A stretch of DNA of 64,000 bases from Selaginella moellendorffii (taxonomy: Eukaryota; Streptophyta; Lycopodiopsida; Selaginellales; Selaginellaceae), in NCBI RefSeq assembly GCF_000143415.4, contig NW_003314275.1, forward strand, positions 627,980-691,979, written 5' to 3'. Of this stretch, positions 57,636 to 64,000 are shown piece by piece. Positions within the stretch are counted from its first letter, which is position 1; every line of letters starts with the position of its first letter. The notes beneath the pieces were generated by a model. That model was not told the DNA's origin. It worked only from the letters and a program-made list of their open reading frames with translations, and ran no database searches. A program made the translations under genes and the position numbers.

Positions 57636-58534
57636 CAAGCGTTGGCACTGGACACTATGGGTATACCGATGGTAAGATGTTAATAATTTTTCACCCTTTG
57701 ATGCTTTTTATCTGCGTGTTTTAGGTTGACACTGCTTGTTGCCAATGTTGTGATGATCGAGGTAAGGGTAAGATGATTCAATGTGCAACTTGTCGCAAGT
57801 GGTATCATACTAAATGTGTTGTTAGGGAATTCGAGTTCAGAGTTTGAGTTCAAATATGAGTGTGGAAATTGTCAAAATACATCTCCTTCTGGTTTGTTGT
57901 TATAATACTATGAAAGTGATCTTGAAGATGCTTTGCTCGCAGCTGGTTGGTATATTATTTATTTATTTCGGTCTTTGATTTTGTGCTGTTACCACACACG
58001 CTGGAACAGGCTAATGTCGCTCATTATAGTCACAGGCCAGTTCTTGAGGCTAAAATTAAGGCGCAGCAGGCTCTCAAAGCCTGGAGAGATGAGTTTTATC
58101 AGGGCCACAACAATAACGATGACACCCTACTGGTTTTCTTTTTACCTCCAGATTCTTATGTTGACTTCTACCATTCATCTCGAAAGGTTTCTCAGAAAGT
58201 TGTCAAAGGTGATTGATTTCATATGCGCAAGAAGTATGTTGAGTTACAGATTGTGCAGTGTAAGGTCGCTATACCGGTATCTTGAAGTCCTTGTGTAGTG
58301 AAGGTTACCCATGACATGGAGGATGTTTCTCCAGATCCAAACTTACCAGAAATTTGGGAGGAGGCTTTTGGCTGCATAGAATGCATAGAGAATGCTTTTG
58401 AGAAGTTGCTCGTGGAGGAAAGATTTGAATATTGGTTGGTTTCTGATGGAGACAAGCAGGACGAGTTAGAACAAATCTCTGACCCAGCCAATAAGCGCAA
58501 CCTTCAGGCCTTCTCAGCTTGTAAAAGGTCATAA
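57636..58534 (+). pseudogene. Broken PHD-finger gene, family unknown
   Basis: An exon-like piece (QALALDTMGIPM, about 57636-57671) with a GT donor leads to CCQCCDDRGKGKMIQCATCR and KWYHTKCV (from about 57724), a C4HC3 PHD finger; the last cysteine pair, YECGNC, is present but in another frame about 60 bp later, so a frameshift breaks the domain. Further frames (about 58000-58216 with QALKAWRDEFYQGHNNNDD, and 58298-58534 with EIWEEAFGCIECIENAFEKL) may be later exons. PHD fingers bind histone tails; some transposon proteins also carry them. Function cannot be assigned. Confidence 0.5.
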
Positions 58535-60324
58535 TTTAAAAATAAAAATAATAAATTGCTATGCATCACATGTAGTGTTATTCTTACTTATTAATCTAAT
58601 TGATCAAATAAAGTTTATAATTATAAGCATGTTTATAATTTGTGAACACAAGATTAATCTTATTGCATATCAACCATTAGATGATAGAATAAAAAAGAAT
58701 ATACTAGAAAGGGTCTAAGAAAATTTATAAATTATAAACATGTTTATAAATTATAAATACAAATTAATCTCAATGAATAACAACTGTTAGATGGTAGAAT
58801 ATCCTAGAATATTCAAATATATTCTAAATATATTCACTACCATCCAAGCAAACCAAAAATACAAGAAGAGTATTTTTTAGTTCTCATGGAAAATCATCAT
58901 ACTCCCTTTACTAAATTTGCTATTTGTTAATCACGCATAAGCTTGGAACCGTAACTTCTTACGGAAGTACATGACTACCCAGGGTGGTGGTACAAATCTA
59001 ACTCATCACAACTGACCCTATGTGTCACCAGCCTAACAACTCAACCTGGAAAATGTGGAAACATTAGCCAGGGCTTCATTAGGCCCCTACAGCTCTAGAA
59101 GAGCCACTAAAGGCACAGGCACAACCTCGGGATACAGCATCCTGGAATCGCTAATGTCTTAGCTATTGTGACTTTGTGAGGTCCGACCTGTGTTTTAAAG
59201 TGTTTACTGGCGGTTAACAGTGATAGCAGTGTGTTTAGAGCTTGTGTCCCGTGTTTCAGAGTGAAGGAGAGTGGCTTGAGGCTTGCAACATCCCATGCAA
59301 GTGCCTTGAGCTATGTCGCTGTGTGTGAGAGCTGCTGGTGTTGTTTTTCTGGCGTGTGGGGAATCCCTTTGCACGGCATCTGATGCACTTCAGTGCCTCG
59401 ACGTGGGGTTTCTCATGGTTTTTGCCACCGGCTGGGGAAATCCAGTGGCCCCAAGAGTTCTATGAGTGTCAGAGCGAGAGTTTGACCCTAACATCACTTC
59501 TTTTCCCAACTGTGAGGCTTTTGCAATAATCCCTCACCATATACCTAAACCTACCAGGTTTTTTCGATAGACGACTCAACGCAAGTTTTATAACTAGCAA
59601 GTCCTACCATGATAAGGACCACTTGCCATTATCAATCGTGTGCGAAAGAATCAAAACCTTTAAGTGTGACTTTATGTCCAATCTTGGCGTCGAGAACTAT
59701 TGCTTTGAATGTTCTTCAGAGATCTCCGAGAGCTTTTCAAAGTCACGAAACTCTGGTCAACTTCTTCTGAAAGCATTTTCCTTCTCTATCGCAGCGATAT
59801 TTTGCGCCTGGAAACGTTGGTGTTGGTCGTTCACAAGAGAAAAACTAAATCGATCGAAAATCGCTCGGCAGCCAAACAGCGGCCTCATGGACGAAGCTTG
59901 AGGAATTAGCACAGCTACCATGTTGAAACGTTGATAATAGCAGTCTTATATAAAACACAAGAAAACGAACACAATCTTTGAAAAAAGAAACACACAGCTA
60001 ATTCTTCCACATGCCGATTGCGTGAGTTTTGGCTAAAGGCCTTGATACTCTTTTGTCCTAGAGAACTATCACTCTCGAAAAACAAAGAAAAACAAAGGGA
60101 CAGCAAAAGAAAAGCCGTGTGATCTGCCTATCGTCAAATCATTCGAGAACCTTACCTGCATTTCATCGGCTGTTTCTCGCTTCGTGGAATCAAGACAAAC
60201 CAAGGAAGTTGAGTTTCGCAGAAAACAAAGAACAATGGTCCTTATTTTTATCCGATGATGATGCCTTTTTCGGTGCAGGGTAGTCTAAAAACCAAAGGAG
60301 GTTTGTAAGTAACAGCAGCAGGCA
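58535..60324. other. Intergenic, no gene supported
   Basis: 58535-58950 is AT-rich with a near-duplicate AATTTATAAATTATAAACATG motif. 58950-59930 has normal composition with frames up to 92 codons (59338-59529, 59623-59901) that carry no family motif. The last 200 bp would be the F-box promoter; a splice-acceptor-like CAGCAGCAG precedes its ATG. Confidence 0.45.
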
Positions 60325-61356
60325 ATGTTTCCAGCGGATGTAGAGGATAGGATTCTAGTGTTCTTGCATGTAAAAGCTCTGCTGCGTGCAAGATCTGTGT
60401 GCCACAGGTGGAAAGTAGTGATTGACAGTAAGGAATTTGCGAAAGCCAAGGTAGAGACGTCCAGACAGCATCCACTCGTCCTTGAATGCACACAACATGT
60501 ACAACGCCACTGCTTGTCCTTAAGGATCTACAATCCTTTCACTGGCGATGATGCAACTGTTTTGCCACTGCCAGATCCAGATTTTCTCCCCAACTGGGAG
60601 CCCGTTGCCTCTGCCGGTGGCCTGCTTTGTTTCTCCGACCGCTTTCTTTCTGGTGCACAAGAAGGGAAGTTTGGAGTGTGGAATCCCCTCAAGCGTAACT
60701 CATTTGTCGAGCTGCCAGGTATATCGCCCATCAGATTCAAAGCAAACATGAAAGTCTCAGCTGACGACCTCTCCTACACGATCTACTCCCCAACAGGGGG
60801 GGGCATTGACGTGTTCGACTCGTTGACCTGGTCGTGGCGGCGCCACCAGGAGTACTCGCCGCCAGATGGCTGGGCCTTGTGGATGAGGTCAGCGCCATAC
60901 ACATGGCTACTGGAGGGCAGCACTGCATACTTCGTCGGCGTGAAGGGTCAACAATTTGGCGTGATAGGCTGTGAGCTGGGATCAAATCGGTGTTGGATCG
61001 AGCATGAATGGAACATTGCTCCTGACAACATGGAGTTACTTCAGGCTATTGTACGGCATGACAATGGTGATATGATCGTCTTTATTTCGGAGACAGGGTT
61101 TGTTTCAAGGCCCGGTAGTTTGGAGAGGGTGCACAATTTCGTTTGTCCTCAAGGATCGTTTCGAGGGGAATTAATAACCGTCTTTACTGGGATACAACAC
61201 AAGTCCCTCTACTTGTGTACAGGTTATTCCAGCTTTAGGAACCTAACATTTGATTACAGAAACAAAGAGTGGATAGAATCGATCAGACAAGTCAGGGAAT
61301 TAGAATCGCATCCCAAGAGACGCTTTGTTTTACCTTATGTAGCCACTTTAATTTGA
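60325..61356 (+). CDS. F-box protein (SCF substrate adaptor type)
   Basis: Single exon, 343 residues. The N-terminal 40 residues are an F-box: FPADVEDRILVFLHVKALLR then ARSVCHRWKVVI, which binds SKP1. The remainder has the layout of plant F-box/kelch-like proteins, with YNPFTGDDATVLPLP, ASAGGLLCFSDR, GVWNPLKRNSFVELPG, YTIYSPTGGGIDVFDSLTWS and WIEHEWNIAPDNMELLQAIV, resembling the UFO/kelch relatives that form a propeller. It would act in an SCF ubiquitin ligase; the substrate is unknown. No intron is seen. A GGGGGG run lies at 60797-60802 within the reading frame. Confidence 0.88.
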   Translation: MFPADVEDRILVFLHVKALLRARSVCHRWKVVIDSKEFAKAKVETSRQHPLVLECTQHVQRHCLSLRIYNPFTGDDATVLPLPDPDFLPNWEPVASAGGLLCFSDRFLSGAQEGKFGVWNPLKRNSFVELPGISPIRFKANMKVSADDLSYTIYSPTGGGIDVFDSLTWSWRRHQEYSPPDGWALWMRSAPYTWLLEGSTAYFVGVKGQQFGVIGCELGSNRCWIEHEWNIAPDNMELLQAIVRHDNGDMIVFISETGFVSRPGSLERVHNFVCPQGSFRGELITVFTGIQHKSLYLCTGYSSFRNLTFDYRNKEWIESIRQVRELESHPKRRFVLPYVATLI

Positions 61357-61654
61357 TTTTTGTTTACTTTATGACTACATTTGTGATTGGCAATGTGAGA
61401 CAGGGAGAAACTGAACAAACATCAACAAAGCTGTTCAAGATCTTTCACATCACATTTGATAATGGATGTTGCCAGAATCATTACAGAGTTGGATCGCTCT
61501 GCGTAGTAGCCGATACGGAAAGAAACAAGCATTTAACCCTGGTATGATGAACAAGCAAGGGTACAGACTTTTCCCGCCCGGACCTCACACCGCCTCCAAA
61601 TTCCAATGGATAATTTCCCTCATCGACGGACGCCAGCCCCCATTCCAATCCGGC

Positions 61655-62098
61655 TAAATCCAGCTTGGGTTTGGTCCTTCCCTTGCCGCCCAGCGTTCTT
61701 TGGCACCCCAGGTATGGCTTCTTGCCTCGATTCGGTCCAATGTAGGGTACATTTCGATCTAATCTACTCGCAATCTACTAGCTCGATCGAGCGGAGTTTT
61801 TCCATCTTTCCTCGCCGCCAAGCGTTCTTCGATACTCCAGGTATGATTTCTTGCCTCGATCCGGTCCAATGTAGGCTACATTTCGATCTAATATCGCAAT
61901 TTACTAGCTCCATCGATCGAAGCGAGGGTTTGCCAGTTCTTTCCTTGCCGTCAAGCGTATCCTGGTATGGTTTCTTGCCTCGAATCGGGATATAATATCG
62001 CAATCTACTAGCTCGATCAATTGAAGCACGGTTTTCCCAAGCGCCAAAGCTGTTCTTTCCCCGCTGCCAAGCATTCTTGGATACTCCAGGTATGTTGT
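61655..62098. repeat. Tandem repeat, 3-4 units of about 110-150 bp, with splice-donor-like ends
   Basis: Units share TTGCCGCCAAGCGTTCTT, ACTCCAGGTATG, TTCTTGCCTCGA, GGTCCAATGTAGG, TACATTTCGATCTAATAT and CAATCTACTAGCTC. Each carries AG/GTATG, a possible donor site. The array precedes the coding-like region at 62163. Confidence 0.85.
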
Positions 62099-62162
62099 AT
62101 GCATCCATCGATCGTAATATCCTCTGGAGATTCTCTAACGGAAACTGTGATTAGGTGGCAAG

Positions 62163-63025
62163 ATGAAGAGACCGCCGATGCGACACAAGGTAGAGCGACC
62201 GAAGAAAGTGATCATCGTTGAGGAAGGGATGGGGAGAAGATTTGTGAATCTCAAAGAAGTACCTACTGCTCCTCCGCTTGAGGTTCTTGTCATTCTCCAG
62301 ANNNNNNNNNNNNNNNNNNNNNNNNNNNNNNNNNNNNNNNNNNNNNNNNNNNNNNNNNNNNNNNNNNNNNNNNNNNNNNNNNNNNNNNNNNNNNNNNNNN
62401 NATTCTTTCAGTTTTGGAGAGACGTACCACCAGCCGGGCACGAGTTTTGGGTGGCTTTGTGCGAGCTGGCTAAGTAAGTTATTGTTTCTTTTCTTCTTTG
62501 GTTTTGTTAGTAACTTTTGGCTTTTCCAGGTTTGTAAAGGAATATTTCGCGATGGAAGATTGTGCGATGACCACTGTTAGAGCGCAGGCTCCACTTGTAC
62601 GAGGTGGAAGATTGTTTTGTAGTGTTTTTGAGACTAACCTTCACTTTTGCCAGGTTATATGGCAATGCTTCCAAAAGCTCTTGTCTCTCTTATGCAAGAA
62701 GCTAGATGCCGGGATAAGGAATTCTGGCCAGATGACTACAAGCTGGTTGACATTGCAAAACGGATGTGTGACAAATATGATGCAATGATCCCCCCTGTAA
62801 GTCATTCTGATTTGATTTACTAAATGTCTTTTGTTTTTTTCTTTTGTTGTGTTTGTGCAGGAAATTGCTGTTCAGCCAAAACATGTGGAGGAGGAAGACT
62901 TCACAGCAAAAGAGTACCCCTACAGAGCTTGTAAGATACTTCGAGGTTTTCTGGGGGAGAGGACGATCCAGCTACATGTTCCACAACCGGAAACGGCTTT
63001 TTACGACGACAAGTATCATAACTGA
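62163..63025 (+). CDS. Unidentified multi-exon gene, interrupted by an assembly gap
   Basis: Not recognised. Exon-like pieces with GT-AG borders: from ATG 62163 (MKRPPMRHKVERPKKVIIVE, EEGMGRRFVNLKEVPTAPPL) into the 100-N gap 62302-62401; FWRDVPPAGHEFWVALCELA after it; FVKEYFAMEDCAMTTVRAQA; YMAMLPKALVSLMQEARCRD then KEFWPDDYKLVDIAKRMCDK; and EIAVQPKHVEEEDFTAKEYP with a stop at 63023-63025. The pieces stay in frame over four introns of 50-80 nt, which supports a real gene of about 200 residues or more, possibly ending further downstream by other splicing. No signal peptide or known domain is visible. An alternative is a lineage-specific transposon gene. Confidence 0.5.
62302..62401. other. Assembly gap (100 N)
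   Basis: Exactly 100 N, inside the unidentified gene at 62163-63025. Confidence 0.99.
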
Positions 63026-64000
63026 ATTGGGGTTGGGATCTAAGGCTTGGGTTTTTTTTTATGGAAGGTACCGCACGACTACACCTCTAGAAGATTTCTC
63101 AGGTGTCCGGAATGAAGTACCGGTTGCTCTTAAGCTTGATGACGAGAATCTGGAAGCCTTGGAGGATCTCCTTAGTTATACAATATGGAGTTTCAGGGAG
63201 GGTCTTCCAATTTTGGTTCCACATCTTCACGCACTTTGAGGTACTGTGGAATTCTAAAAGCTAGAAGTGGAATTCTAAAAGCTCTTTCTCTTTTTTTGAA
63301 GCAATGAAATTGAAGCATTGACCTCGAGGCGTTAGCATCTTGGGAAAACAAGCCGTGGAAAAAAAATCACATTTTAGAAGAGGGGCAGGTTAACTGCGGG
63401 AACGATAGTTCACACCAGTTGGAATTAAGTATCATATATATGGTACGAACATCACTGGCCTCTGGAGGTTTGGATCAATTGTTTCTCTTAGTGGAAGCTA
63501 CTAGTGATGCTAACCGGCCATCTACTGTAAGTGATGGTTTCTTTTGGTTTGCTTCTTTGTTTCTCCAGGCCCTTGCAAGCGTGAGTAATGGTTTCTTTCT
63601 CCATCACTGTTGGAAGCGTGAGATGGTTTATTTCTTTCCTTTTTCCTTGTTTTTCCTTCATCGATGGTTTGCTTCTTTAACATTGTTTCTCCAGGCTCTC
63701 AATTTGGTGTCACTCATTGTTGACAGCCCCAAAGACCAGCGAAACTGTAACGGACCTCTTAATAAGCAGTGCTATCATCCTCCAGGAGGGAGATGGCAGC
63801 GGTGGTGCCATGGATCTCAAATTGTTGTTCTGAGCTTCCTAAAGTTCTAAATAAAAGCTTCCAGCGGGAAGGCTGCTCAAGACCTCAAGCATGAGTTTGA
63901 GGATGAGTATGATTTCCAAATTGGAAACACCACCTTTGGTTGTTCTAAAACTCCCTTTTCAATTGCAAGAAAAAGACTTAGAACTGAAGAATTCGTTTTC
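63026..64000. other. Right end of window, no gene supported
   Basis: Short plus-strand frames (PLEDFSGVRNEVPVALKLDD near 63086-63150, a 143-codon frame at 63419-63850) could be further exons of the preceding gene or of one running off the window. Three similar stretches containing TTTCTCCAGG are seen near 63570, 63640 and 63690, each acceptor-like. Confidence 0.35.

Overview
The window is plant nuclear DNA. Introns are very short (about 45-75 nt, GT-AG) and intergenic spacers are small. Two pentatricopeptide-repeat (PPR) genes lie within 7 kb of each other, and there are plant-only families: COP1, NPH3, GH3, ABCG, ATL and an S-domain receptor kinase. With a Cassandra-type retroelement also present, this suggests an early vascular plant, most likely a Selaginella-like lycophyte. 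The species is inferred; the sequence does not name it. Three runs of exactly 100 N (1107-1206, 26052-26151, 62302-62401) are assembly gaps.

Layout. 1-9.8 kb is gene-dense: an FCP1/CPL4-type Pol II CTD phosphatase (truncated by the window edge) sits head to head with an STK19 homologue, followed by an ABCG half-transporter, a NAT9-like acetyltransferase and a divergent S-domain receptor kinase whose kinase domain has lost catalytic residues. 9.8-12.7 kb is AT-rich with no gene seen. 12.7-14.1 kb holds an ATL-type RING-H2 ubiquitin ligase.

14.7-34 kb is a repeat island. A block of about 2 kb carrying a small secreted six-cysteine peptide gene occurs three times, about 7.2 kb apart (CDS at 16018, 23180, 30374). 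The blocks are separated by copies of a degenerate LTR retrotransposon whose LTR of about 1.7 kb contains a purine-rich GAGATGG/GAC-CGA array. One copy is a solo LTR with a TTAAG target duplication, itself inserted in an older LTR copy. Inside that solo LTR is a complete 593-bp TRIM element with 194-bp LTRs, a CAAGG target duplication, an initiator-tRNA-Met primer-binding site and a 5S-rRNA-like promoter segment in each LTR, the signature of Cassandra elements. Two other LTR copies keep the empty site.

34-64 kb is gene-rich again: a cysteine-protease pseudogene split by an inversion, an NPH3/BTB protein, an OTU deubiquitinase plus a partial duplicate, a possible pseudogene, two PPR proteins, a GH3 acyl-amido synthetase, COP1, an F-box protein, and two or three unrecognised coding-like regions, one with a broken PHD finger. 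Short local tandem duplications lie near several 3' and 5' ends.

Functional themes: several genes touch ubiquitin signalling (ATL, NPH3, OTU, COP1, F-box) and light or hormone responses (COP1, NPH3, GH3), but nothing in the sequence shows they work together. The only neighbouring pair with a plausible functional link is CPL4/STK19, both connected with RNA polymerase II and sharing a 90-bp spacer.
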